64,000 bases of DNA from Bifidobacterium sp. (lineage in GTDB: Bacteria; Actinomycetota; Actinomycetes; Actinomycetales; Bifidobacteriaceae), in assembly GCA_022640915.1 (NCBI GenBank), contig JALCCT010000004.1, forward strand, positions 1 through 64,000, read 5' to 3'. This document shows positions 44,345 to 51,943 of the stretch, piece by piece (position 1 is the first letter of the stretch; the number at the start of each line of letters is the position of its first letter). Below the pieces are notes generated by a model. The model ran no database searches, had not been told where the DNA came from, and was given only the letters and a program-made list of their open reading frames with translations. The translations under genes were made by a program, and so were the position numbers.

Positions 44345-46789
44345 ATGCACACCCAAACCCTTATACGTCGCCGCATGCCTGTTGTGGCCTTAGTAGCTGC
44401 AGCGGCTTGCGCTTTCGCAGTCGGTGCGCCGCCGGCGCAGGCGCAAACCGGTAGCGCTTCAAATGCCATTGCGCTTGCCGATCCGCAGGCGAGCGCAAGT
44501 ACACGAAGCCTCTATCTCAAACTACGAGACAACCACGGTAAGATTCTTTTCGGTCACCAGCAAGACACCGACAACTTCGTAACGACGGACGCGCAGAATC
44601 AGGGCACGAACTCCGACGTCTACGCTGTCACCGGCCAATATCCAGGGCTATGGGGACAGGATTCCGGTACCGAGACCGATCCCCACGTGCTCGCGAGCGA
44701 CGCAATCAAGGCCGATACGAACGGCGCCGTCATGACCCTCTCCTCGCATTGGAACAATCCCGCCACAGACGGCCCGTATAACGACACCTCTCGCGTGGTA
44801 GATCGCATTCTTCCTGGAGGCGATCTCAATGCTAAATTCAATCAGCAACTCGACATCGTGGCCGAGGCAGCTCATAAATCGGTGCGCGCCGACGGCACAT
44901 CTATCCCTATCATCTACCGACCTCTGCACGAGAACGATGGGGGCTGGTTCTGGTGGGGCTCAGGCCACGCCACTAACGGGGAATACATCGAGCTCTTCCG
45001 CTACATCGTCGATTATCTTCGCGAAGCCAAAGATGTCCACAATCTTCTATACGCATACTGCGGTTATACGATGAGTGCATATCCGGGAGATGATTACGTC
45101 GACATTATCGGCACTGATGTCTATGACAACGCCACTACATTGGAGGGGACCCGCGAGTGGATGCACCAGGCTGTGTCCCGGCTCGAAAAGGTTTCGGACT
45201 GGGCCCAAGAGCACGGTAAACTTGTCGCGCTCACCGAATTCGGAAAGCTCATGCACCAGCACGACAACGACAATGCGAACCCGCACTGGTTTACCGAGTT
45301 GCTCGCTCAGATCAAGGCCAGCCCCAAAGCTTCACGCATCGCCTATATGATGACATGGGCCAATTGGGATGCAGGGCAAGTATGGACTCCATGGCCAGAC
45401 ACGTCCATCGCCGACGATTTCAAGACCTTCAGCCAAGATCCGGCAATCGAGATGGCGTCCGGCTCTCCCATCGATTACTCCGCCACTGTCGACACGGTGC
45501 AGCCCAAGCCAACGATTCGACTCGTGAATCCGAATGAGCGAACCCGCATCCAGCGCTCCCCCACTATCGTCTATGCCAAGATCAATGGCAAGGCGATTCC
45601 GAGCCGCGTTTATGTTACCGTGCAAGGCGTTAAACAACAGTATGAGCTCAGCAAGAACGACCAGGGATATTACACGGGTTCTTGGAACATCGATCCGTCG
45701 ATGATGGACGGGCAACTCAGGACCATGCGCGTAGTGGCAGTAACTGCACAAGGCGAGCTGAGTTCGCAGACGAACGTGATCCTGGGAGCTCAAGCAGAGC
45801 GGCCACGTGGCACGATCGACGGCTTTGACGAATACGCCGACGATACCGACCTTAAGCAGACCTGGACACCGAATCACTTCGATTCTGCCGGTTATTCGCT
45901 CGTGAATAGCAGCACAGGCGGCAAAGCGCTCAAGATTGATTGGAATTTCAATACCTCGCCAGACTATCTCGGCGTCGGCCGCGGTTTCCCTGCCGGCGAG
46001 GATTGGAGCGGATTCGACGGGCTGCAGATGAATATCAACTCAGCGGCAAATGGCCACAAATTCGTGGTGCAGCTCGCCGCTGGAGGCGTCACCTTCGAGG
46101 CGTATCCTTCGCTGGATACCGCTGTGAATGGCATTGTCAGGATCCCATTTTCGAGCTTTGCCCCGGCCGGATGGGAATCCGCCGCGCACAAATTGAAGAC
46201 GCTGAATAACGACACGCTCAAGAAAATAGGCGGCTTTAACTTCTATCTCAACGACGGCGACAAGGAGTTCAAAGACCCGTGGACCGGAGGCACCCGTCCG
46301 CGCTCGGGAACCATAACGGTCGATACTATCCGCTGCGTGAATCTGTCGGCTGAAAAGGCACGCGATGGCCTGCTCGCAACCATCGATGACGCCGCTCACT
46401 ACATGCAAAAGGATTACACCGAAAAGTCGTGGGAAAACTTCGACAAAGCCCTGAACGCTGCGCGGACGGTTGCGAACAGGACTGACGCATCGAAGGATGA
46501 GCTGGCAGCAGCCGACAGCCAACTGCAATCGGCTATCGCAGCGTTGGAGACTAAGCCGAAAGGCGGAAACGGATCGGGATCTGAATCGAAAACCGATACC
46601 ACGCCCGGATCTAAGAACGGTAAGGATGAACATCATGCTCATACAGCCGGTGATCAAAGTTCTGCAGCAGGCAAGGTGACAGGTCTGGCTAATACCGGAG
46701 CCGTTGTTTCGTATGCTGCAGCGGCTTGTGGCGCACTTGCCTTTGTGGGCTTAACGCTGTTTGCACTGGCTCGGCGTCGTCGTAGTTGA
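44345..46789 (+). CDS. Wall-anchored GH26 endo-beta-1,4-mannanase
   Basis: Hydrolyses beta-mannan outside the cell. 814 residues: a signal peptide (1-34, cut after AQA), GH26 catalytic domain (about 50-380) with acid/base Glu196 (YRPLHENDGGW) and nucleophile Glu298 (VALTEFGKL), a linking Ig-like segment (about 385-480), a carbohydrate-binding-like beta domain (about 490-670, related to CBM23), a FIVAR-like helical repeat (about 680-735), a charged Ser/Gly/Lys linker, and a C-terminal sorting signal: LANTG motif, hydrophobic helix and RRRRS tail. It should be attached by a sortase. The start at 44345 has GGAAAGG upstream. The open frame from 43841 is an unsupported extension. Confidence 0.93.
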   Translation: MHTQTLIRRRMPVVALVAAAACAFAVGAPPAQAQTGSASNAIALADPQASASTRSLYLKLRDNHGKILFGHQQDTDNFVTTDAQNQGTNSDVYAVTGQYPGLWGQDSGTETDPHVLASDAIKADTNGAVMTLSSHWNNPATDGPYNDTSRVVDRILPGGDLNAKFNQQLDIVAEAAHKSVRADGTSIPIIYRPLHENDGGWFWWGSGHATNGEYIELFRYIVDYLREAKDVHNLLYAYCGYTMSAYPGDDYVDIIGTDVYDNATTLEGTREWMHQAVSRLEKVSDWAQEHGKLVALTEFGKLMHQHDNDNANPHWFTELLAQIKASPKASRIAYMMTWANWDAGQVWTPWPDTSIADDFKTFSQDPAIEMASGSPIDYSATVDTVQPKPTIRLVNPNERTRIQRSPTIVYAKINGKAIPSRVYVTVQGVKQQYELSKNDQGYYTGSWNIDPSMMDGQLRTMRVVAVTAQGELSSQTNVILGAQAERPRGTIDGFDEYADDTDLKQTWTPNHFDSAGYSLVNSSTGGKALKIDWNFNTSPDYLGVGRGFPAGEDWSGFDGLQMNINSAANGHKFVVQLAAGGVTFEAYPSLDTAVNGIVRIPFSSFAPAGWESAAHKLKTLNNDTLKKIGGFNFYLNDGDKEFKDPWTGGTRPRSGTITVDTIRCVNLSAEKARDGLLATIDDAAHYMQKDYTEKSWENFDKALNAARTVANRTDASKDELAAADSQLQSAIAALETKPKGGNGSGSESKTDTTPGSKNGKDEHHAHTAGDQSSAAGKVTGLANTGAVVSYAAAACGALAFVGLTLFALARRRRS

Positions 46790-46820
46790 AAGCGCGCACT
46801 CCTGACTGAATGATTGGGAC

Positions 46821-46857
46821 CGCGGTCTGCCGGTTGATTGCAAAACGGCAGACCGCG
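46821..46857 (+). terminator. Terminator of the mannanase gene
   Basis: Perfect 12-bp arms (46821-46832 and 46846-46857) followed by TTTC, 31 bp after the mannanase stop. Convergent with the next gene, so possibly bidirectional. Confidence 0.8.
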
Positions 46858-46859
46858 TT

Positions 46860-47672
46860 TCAGATCATGGTCAGCAAAGCGCCGAGCACGATGGCGAGAG
46901 CGATCGACTCGATGACGAAAAACAAGATGAACGAGGCCCAACTACGGGTGAGCACGTTAAGCGGCGAATCCTTCCGGATGAGCACAAGCAGCCCCACCCA
47001 GAGTACGGCGAACGCAGCTACCGCGAAGACGGCACCGATAATGCCGAGATTTGCAGCGTTGGCAAGGCCAGCCGATTTACCGTACACCACGTAGGTTGAA
47101 TACCAGAAGTTAAATTTGAGCAGGCACAGGCCCGCGATGAATTGCTCGGCTGCAAGGCTGATCGCAAATACCGTGCGCCATAGCCATTTATGCACGTCGA
47201 CGACCATCAGACCTAAAGCGGACAAGGTCAGCAGCGTGACAGTCCACGAAACGAAAGCTACGCCCTGGGCATTAAACAGATTCAGGTGCGCAACCAGCCA
47301 GTCGGTGCGATTCGCGGCGAACGAACGGCCGAGCCAATATGGGCCGATCAGCGCAATCAAAACGATAACGATATATATAGTGCGCTGCAGTGGCCTGGAG
47401 CGGCTGCGCTCGATGTCGGCAAGGGACAGCTCGGACTCGGGTATCGAAGCCACCGGGTGCTTGGAGACATCGACGATGGCAATGGAATCGCCAATAAGTT
47501 CGGTGGCGGTATTGGCTGATTGGGAAATCGCGAAGCCATCAGGCGCAGGCGCGGCATGGGCGATACCGGACGCATCCCCACTGGCCTCTGCCGCCCAATG
47601 GCTCGAATCGGCGGCGTTAAGCCGGTTTGGGGCTTCAGCCGCTTTGTCGCTGCCAGCGATCCGCTCCGTCAT
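46860..47672 (-). CDS. Membrane protein of unknown function
   Basis: About 270 residues. The first 115 are polar and Ala/Ser-rich, with a putative regulatory stretch; then five membrane segments (TIYIVIVLIALIGPYWLG, VAFVSWTVTLLTLSALGL, VFAISLAAEQFIAGLCLL, GIIGAVFAVAAFAVLWVGLLV and SFILFFVIESIALAIVLGALL). I do not recognise the family. The start at MTERIAG replaces a 13-residue open-frame extension. It ends three bases from the mannanase terminator. Confidence 0.75.
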   Translation of the reverse strand: MTERIAGSDKAAEAPNRLNAADSSHWAAEASGDASGIAHAAPAPDGFAISQSANTATELIGDSIAIVDVSKHPVASIPESELSLADIERSRSRPLQRTIYIVIVLIALIGPYWLGRSFAANRTDWLVAHLNLFNAQGVAFVSWTVTLLTLSALGLMVVDVHKWLWRTVFAISLAAEQFIAGLCLLKFNFWYSTYVVYGKSAGLANAANLGIIGAVFAVAAFAVLWVGLLVLIRKDSPLNVLTRSWASFILFFVIESIALAIVLGALLTMI

Positions 47673-47741
47673 GTCATCCACCTCAACTTCGCATCCTTGA
47701 TTCCACAGCAACGTTCACACGCACCCGGCCAAAATAAGAAA

Positions 47742-47768
47742 GGGAACCCTCGCAATGATTGGGTTCCC
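47742..47768 (-). terminator. Stranded terminator of the split tRNA-Gly
   Basis: An 8-bp perfect stem (47742-47749 with 47761-47768) followed on the minus strand by TTTCTTATTTT. It sits 12 bp from the tRNA-Gly 3' fragment, as expected for the original tRNA end. Confidence 0.85.
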
Positions 47769-47779
47769 GGCCTTGGATA

Positions 47780-47825
47780 CAGTGGAGCGGACGACGGGAA
47801 TCGAACCCGCGTAATCAGTTTGGAA
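47780..47825. repeat. Left attachment repeat (displaced tRNA-Gly 3' end)
   Basis: 46 bp identical to 51788-51833. It covers the T arm, acceptor 3' strand and CCA of tRNA-Gly and ends in the anticodon loop; beyond it the sequence no longer matches a tRNA. Confidence 0.93.
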
Positions 47826-48018
47826 ACTGAGCATGAGACACTGTAACACACTCTTCCAATAGACATCCGCAACATAACTACAGCCTAACTACGACCTATT
47901 ATTATTCACACCTAACACATCTACTACGATCCTATATACAGCTGAGGATATCAACCTGATACTCTTATCCCATGATCGACGATGATGCCGAGGGGCTGGA
48001 GCAGCTGAGGCGAGATAG

Positions 48019-48345
48019 GCTCTCAGAGGTGGAGCGGGGATTGCGGAATATACGAACGCGCTTGAGAAAGCGGAACGGTATTCGTCCATGATGCATATGA
48101 GCAAGAAGGGAATATACGATCAGCTCACGTCTGAGGATGGCGAGAAGTTCAGCGCCGAGGCAGGCCAGTACGCGGTCGATAATCTCAAAGCCGACTATAA
48201 CGCAAACGCCCTTGCGAAAGCCAAGGAATATCAAGAGCAGATGAAGATGTCGCCATCCGCGATCCGCGACCAGCTCACGTCGGAAACGGGCGAGAAATTC
48301 ACCGCGTCGGAAGCCGATTACGCCGTTCAGCACCTCAACGACTGA
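48019..48345 (+). pseudogene. Truncated Ltp-like (host-cell surface lipoprotein) gene
   Basis: Two tandem copies of the Ltp repeat are visible: NALEKAERYSSMMHMSKKGI, YDQLTSEDGEKFSAEAGQYA, then NALAKAKEYQEQMKMSPSAI and RDQLTSETGEKFTASEADYA. The Ltp lipoprotein of phage TP-J34 blocks superinfection by other phages. Here the reading frame runs upstream only to 48019, with no start before an internal ATG at 48088 and no signal peptide or lipobox. The original 5' part is lost, so any product would be cytoplasmic and not an exclusion lipoprotein. Confidence 0.65.
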
Positions 48346-48364
48346 CTACGCCGTCCCGTCGCAT

Positions 48365-48384
48365 AGCCCCGCTTCGGCGGTGCT
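48365..48384 (+). terminator. Terminator after the Ltp remnant
   Basis: Arms 48365-48372 and 48377-48384 with a TTCG loop, followed by TTCTTTATTT. Confidence 0.75.
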
Positions 48385-48453
48385 TTCTTTATTTCAGAGC
48401 TAAGATTTCCTCAATGTTAATACGGAGAATATGAGGGAAATGTGAGGTTTGGT

Positions 48454-48798
48454 ATGCAAGCTAACTGGGTTGAACATCGACGTGAAAGTGATGGAGAGCG
48501 TCTTGGTTGGATTATTGACGAAGAACAATCATATACTGCCGTTGATTTACTCGGAGAGCGTCGCTTTACAACAAATGACTGGCTTGAAGCGGAGCAGTAT
48601 CTTAATAATCTTGGCTTAGCTTATATCTCGGAACGTTATGAGCTTCGCACCAAGTCCGGCGAATGGGTTCCAGTACGCATTGTGGGATTGTCATCTAACG
48701 AGATATTGGTCAAAATTGAAGATTTCGGCGCATTGGAAATGCCGATGACCACGTATCATCTGCCATTCCCTAAACCAAAACAGCTTCGTCTCAGATAG
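48454..48798 (+). CDS. Small hypothetical protein, element cargo
   Basis: 114 residues, no membrane segment or signal peptide, mixed charged and aromatic; contains a DEEQSYTAVDLLGERRFTTNDW stretch. The start at 48454 has GTGAGG six bases upstream; a GTG at 48442 is an alternative. The codon use is noticeably richer in A and T than the chromosome. I do not recognise the family. Confidence 0.6.
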   Translation: MQANWVEHRRESDGERLGWIIDEEQSYTAVDLLGERRFTTNDWLEAEQYLNNLGLAYISERYELRTKSGEWVPVRIVGLSSNEILVKIEDFGALEMPMTTYHLPFPKPKQLRLR

Positions 48799-48884
48799 TT
48801 GCTTTATCAAAATATCGATACTGCAGAAAATCCCTAACCCAGGTTCCGATAATCAATTCTTGTCAACGTATTGGAAAGGTAATC

Positions 48885-49086
48885 ATGAAGTTTGGTATGC
48901 GGACACCGAGTCTGAAACGCTCGTTAAAAGCAAGGACCACGTCGAAGTGGAAACGCCAGGCGAAGAAGGCCGTCATCCCCGGGGTATGGGAGGAAAGGCG
49001 CGGGATGGGTGAAGAACCCGCGTAAGGCCGCATACAACAAGGTCTACAGGAAAACCCGCTTCAGCTTCTGGGACCTATTCAAGTGA
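48885..49086 (+). pseudogene. Frameshifted small phage-like gene
   Basis: An ORF starts MKFGMRTPSLKRSLKARTTS with a good GGAAAGG site and stops after 46 codons. One extra base in CCCCGGGG (48978-48985) separates it from a downstream frame reading YGRKGAGWVKNPRKAAYNKV then FSFWDLFK with stop at 49086. Removing one G joins the two into a 66-residue basic protein. Either a mutation, a sequencing error or a +1 frameshift site. Confidence 0.7.
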
Positions 49087-49090
49087 CTCA

Positions 49091-49108
49091 GCCCAGCTTC
49101 GGCGGGGC
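49091..49108. terminator. Terminator between convergent element genes
   Basis: A short GC-rich stem with a TTCG loop (49091-49097 with 49102-49108, one mismatch) followed by CTTCTCTT. Confidence 0.6.
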
Positions 49109-49129
49109 CTTCTCTTAAGCGAACGCTTT

Positions 49130-49768
49130 TCAGTCAGCCGAACGCGAGTAGTGGAGGAGGTCGGACGTGGCAAAATCGTATCTGACCATCTGCTGCGCAT
49201 GAGGCTCGATCTTTCTTAACCAAATATTGAAACCGGGGTCCGAAGGGTCTTTTCCTCCATCGGAGAAGCCGGCCTCTGCGAACAGCCGTCTGCTCTGTGA
49301 GTTTCGTGGATCTATCTGAGTGAAAATAACGGGATTGCGCCCAGTGTTATAGGCATTGATGCCTATAAGGTCAAGAACGATATCAAGCAGGGCTCCCCCA
49401 AGCCTTTTGCCCTTGCATTTAAATGATCTTGCTATCCATGCAATCGCATAGGAATCGGCTTCTTCCACATGCCCGTATTCAGCAAAAGCGAACACTTCTT
49501 CTGACATTTCAGTGGTGAGTATGAGTCTGTCGACATTATTGTCGAAATCAGATTGTGCAAGACCTGTAATATGCCGCTGCGGCTCGATTTCCCACTCATG
49601 TGAGGAACCATCCTCTGCACAGCACCTGAATCTTCTCAATATGCGAATGTCGTCAGCGGTGCAAGACCTGCTGACGACAATATTTAGAATAGGACTCATT
49701 ATCGCTGGATTCAGTCGTTCCTTGGCTTCTTCATGAAAGCCACGGCCGAGGCGGCCAGCGAATTCCAT
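49130..49768 (-). CDS. GNAT N-acetyltransferase-like protein
   Basis: 212 residues. The acetyl-CoA-binding part is visible in AIAWIARSFKCKGKRLGGALLDIV (a divergent R/Q-x-x-G-x-G/A motif, KGKRLG) and the C-terminal end has PVIFTQIDPRNSQSRRLFAEAGF, typical of GNAT. The start at 49768 has GAGCGGAA; MSPILNIVV at 49699 would be a shorter alternative. The substrate is unknown. GNAT toxins of the TacT type normally follow a ribbon-helix-helix antitoxin, which is not seen here. Confidence 0.75.
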   Translation of the reverse strand: MEFAGRLGRGFHEEAKERLNPAIMSPILNIVVSRSCTADDIRILRRFRCCAEDGSSHEWEIEPQRHITGLAQSDFDNNVDRLILTTEMSEEVFAFAEYGHVEEADSYAIAWIARSFKCKGKRLGGALLDIVLDLIGINAYNTGRNPVIFTQIDPRNSQSRRLFAEAGFSDGGKDPSDPGFNIWLRKIEPHAQQMVRYDFATSDLLHYSRSAD

Positions 49769-49921
49769 TTCCGCTCAGTAGAGTTCTTCGGGGCTGATAC
49801 GCTACGATACGAATGAATCGGTTTTGTTTTTAGTGTAGAGGTAGTCTTCACTGTCATCTTTATGACCTCAAATTCTCAGTGCCGCACGCACTCTCTCTAA
49901 TCATTATTAAGGACATCCGTC

Positions 49922-50101
49922 CTATTTGTTTCTTTTGAATCCAATCCCGGTCTCCTTTTGGAGCTCCGGATTCCCGTCAAGTCGCATTGAGGTAAAACCA
50001 GCCATGAAGCTCTGAAGCTTTCTGGTCGATTCTTCACGTTCATCCTGACTCAGGGAGTCGCGTTCGATCACGTAACTTCCAGTCAATGAGCGCAGTGCCA
50101 T
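49922..50101 (-). CDS. Small protein resembling VbhA-type antitoxin
   Basis: 59 residues with a strong GAGGTGAG site. The middle reads DSLSQDEREESTRKLQSFMA, then SMRLDGNPEL, which parallels VbhA (LSEEEIEYRRRDARNA, then SQRLEGLEPDP). VbhA inhibits a Fic toxin by pushing the Glu of the S-x-x-x-E-G motif into the ATP site; here Asp42 stands for that Glu. No fic gene is in the window. It is an orphan antitoxin-like gene or, less likely, an excisionase. Similarity was judged by eye. Confidence 0.45.
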   Translation of the reverse strand: MALRSLTGSYVIERDSLSQDEREESTRKLQSFMAGFTSMRLDGNPELQKETGIGFKRNK

Positions 50102-50345
50102 CGGACTCACCTCATTCCTTTTCATTTAGGACAGACAAAATTATCATTCACGCGCAAGGATAAAAAATGACGCCGAAGCGCCAGTAGATTTTCTTGTCGC
50201 GCGCTGTTGAATTTTTCTATCTGTAGCATGTTAACTCATATCGTGTTTCGCTCGCGCAGTTATTGTAAAATCTGCACAATATTTTATTCGATTTTCGGCG
50301 GGGCTTTCTGTCTTCTTGTTTTTCGCGGCAGAAGTCATGAGTATC

Positions 50346-51593
50346 TTACGCGCTCTCGCTTGAGATCATGCCTTCGACGCTGAGTACTGTCCTGCCGGTG
50401 AATTCGGCGAGTGCCTTGGGCGACCAATGCGTGTATCCTGCGGTGGTCGATATCTCGGCGTGGCCCATGATGCTTTTGCGGGCGTCCTCGCTGGCTCCGG
50501 CGATGGCGAGCTGCGTGGCGAAGTAGTGGCGTGCGCTGCGGATCGTCACATAAGGCAGGCCAGCGGCCTTGAGGGCCATGATCCAGCGTCTGCGCTCCAC
50601 TGGGTTGGTGAGCGGCTGGCTTTTGCGGGTGAAGATGAGGCCGCCGTCGGGGATATTATGGTCGCTCCCCCATGCTCTCAGATCGTCCCACAATGCCTTG
50701 CTGACGGGTACGAGGCGCTGGCCCCTCTCGCTCTTCGGGGGCACCATCCACACGCTGCTGGATCCTATCTGCGTGGCGTTGAGCCATGAGGGGATGACTG
50801 ATCCTTTTTTGTAGCGCTGCAATTCGTGGCGAACGTGGATGGTGGGAGTCCCGTCAACGGTCACCAGGTCGGCTGGGGTCAGCGCGAAACGCTCCCCCTG
50901 CCGCATGCCGGTTTCGAAGGCGACCCGCCACATGAGCAGCCACATGGCGCGATCCTCGTCCGAATCGGGGAATGGGTGCTGGCCGCGCTTCAACTTTACT
51001 GTTTCGGGCTTTTCCGCGGCGGATTCGATGAGTCTGCCCGGCTGTCCGGCTTCGAGGATCACAGTCGGGTTGACGGCGACCCTCGGCGGGTCGGCCTTGT
51101 CGCAGATGTTGCGGTCGACGAGATCGGCGTCCACCGCGTCCGCGAGCGCGTTCTTGAGTCTGCGGTAGGCGTTGAGCGCTGTCTTGCTGCTGTGGTCTTT
51201 GGTGACGTCTTTTTCGAGCTTGGCGATATGCCTCACAGTGAGATCTCCGATGCGCACGGCACCGAGGCTCGCGTCGATCAGCTTCACGTCGCTGCGGTAG
51301 GTTTCCAATACGCGCGGCTTGACGTGCGGCGCCTTGTATTCGGTCAGCCAGCGTTCCAGCCAGTCCTTGAGATATGGGGTGTCGGCTGATTTGAGCACGC
51401 CGGTGCGGATGTACTTGTCGCGGGCGTCGAGCCACTTCTGCTTGGCTTTCTGCGGATCATTGCTGGCGAAGGATTTCCTGACGCGTTTGCCAGTGACTGG
51501 ATCATTCGGCAGTTCGAGCACGTAGACGGTCATGCCGTTGGGTCGCGTGTATATGCCGCCGCTGCCCTTGGTTCTTTTGCGTTTCACAGCCAT
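50346..51593 (-). CDS. int: Tyrosine recombinase (phage-type integrase)
   Basis: 415 residues. An N-terminal arm-binding domain begins KRTKGSGGIYTRPNGMTVYV; a SAM-like core-binding domain lies at about 60-150; the catalytic domain follows. The first catalytic Arg is in ETGMRQGERFAL, the second block reads TIRSARHYFATQLA, and the end has KSIMGHAEISTTAGYTHWS with the nucleophile Tyr. The first His of the H-x-x-R box is Arg here, the HxxR Arg and the following His are present. It is next to the intact tRNA-Gly and should catalyse integration at the 46-bp repeat. Confidence 0.93.
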   Translation of the reverse strand: MAVKRKRTKGSGGIYTRPNGMTVYVLELPNDPVTGKRVRKSFASNDPQKAKQKWLDARDKYIRTGVLKSADTPYLKDWLERWLTEYKAPHVKPRVLETYRSDVKLIDASLGAVRIGDLTVRHIAKLEKDVTKDHSSKTALNAYRRLKNALADAVDADLVDRNICDKADPPRVAVNPTVILEAGQPGRLIESAAEKPETVKLKRGQHPFPDSDEDRAMWLLMWRVAFETGMRQGERFALTPADLVTVDGTPTIHVRHELQRYKKGSVIPSWLNATQIGSSSVWMVPPKSERGQRLVPVSKALWDDLRAWGSDHNIPDGGLIFTRKSQPLTNPVERRRWIMALKAAGLPYVTIRSARHYFATQLAIAGASEDARKSIMGHAEISTTAGYTHWSPKALAEFTGRTVLSVEGMISSESA

Positions 51594-51684
51594 GCTCAGT
51601 CCTCGATCCTACGAACTCGCGTTCTTTCAGTCCTGATCCGAGTCTAGCCCAAAAGTACGGCCATTACTACGTCCTATTGTCGAC

Positions 51685-51714
51685 GCGTTTGGCGGCGTTT
51701 GGCGGCGTTCCGCC
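51685..51714. repeat. 10-bp direct repeats near the right attachment site
   Basis: The unit GCGTTTGGCG occurs twice in tandem and a third, partial copy follows with a changed end (GCGTTCCGCC). The repeats lie between the int start and the right attachment repeat, where arm-type binding sites of integrases are found. Confidence 0.65.
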
Positions 51715-51787
51715 ATTTTCGGTTGGCTGTAAGAATTGAGCTATGGCAGCAATATGGCGCTCAAGAATGGCGGAATACCAACGGTTT

Positions 51788-51833
51788 CAGTGGAGCGGAC
51801 GACGGGAATCGAACCCGCGTAATCAGTTTGGAA
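51788..51833. repeat. Right attachment repeat (inside intact tRNA-Gly)
   Basis: 46 bp identical to 47780-47825, ending in the anticodon loop of tRNA-Gly. The integrated DNA restores the tRNA 3' half, so the gene stays functional. Confidence 0.93.
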
Positions 51834-51864
51834 GACTGAGGCTCTACCATTGAGCTACGTCCGC
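51791..51864 (-). tRNA. tRNA-Gly (anticodon TCC)
   Basis: Acceptor stem GCGGACG (51858-51864) with CGTCCGC (51795-51801), anticodon loop CTTCCAA flanked by CAGT/ACTG, T arm GGTTCGATTCC and an encoded CCA. Its 3' half is the right end of an integrated element. Confidence 0.95.
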
Positions 51865-51943
51865 GTAGGACTGCTCGTGTGCATCGTCCGAAAACCGCAG
51901 CGCCGGCTTTCCAGACCGACTGCACAACAAACAACCTGAGCCA

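Larger units (their letters stand above)
47780..51833. mobile_element. Small integrative element in tRNA-Gly(TCC)
   Basis: A 46-bp direct repeat (47780-47825 and 51788-51833) bounds 4 kb of DNA with lower GC than its surroundings. The right copy is the 3' part of the intact tRNA-Gly, and the left copy is a displaced 3' fragment with the tRNA's own terminator behind it. The integrase gene is next to the intact tRNA, the usual layout of tRNA-targeting tyrosine-recombinase elements. The cargo is an Ltp-like remnant, a small hypothetical gene, a frameshifted small gene, a GNAT gene and a VbhA-like gene. No replication or transfer genes remain, so it is degenerate or mobilised by a helper. Confidence 0.9.

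Noticed and set aside
49130..50101. GNAT plus small upstream gene as a TacAT toxin-antitoxin pair
   Set aside because: The small gene lacks a ribbon-helix-helix pattern, resembles VbhA more, and lies 153 bp away without overlap.
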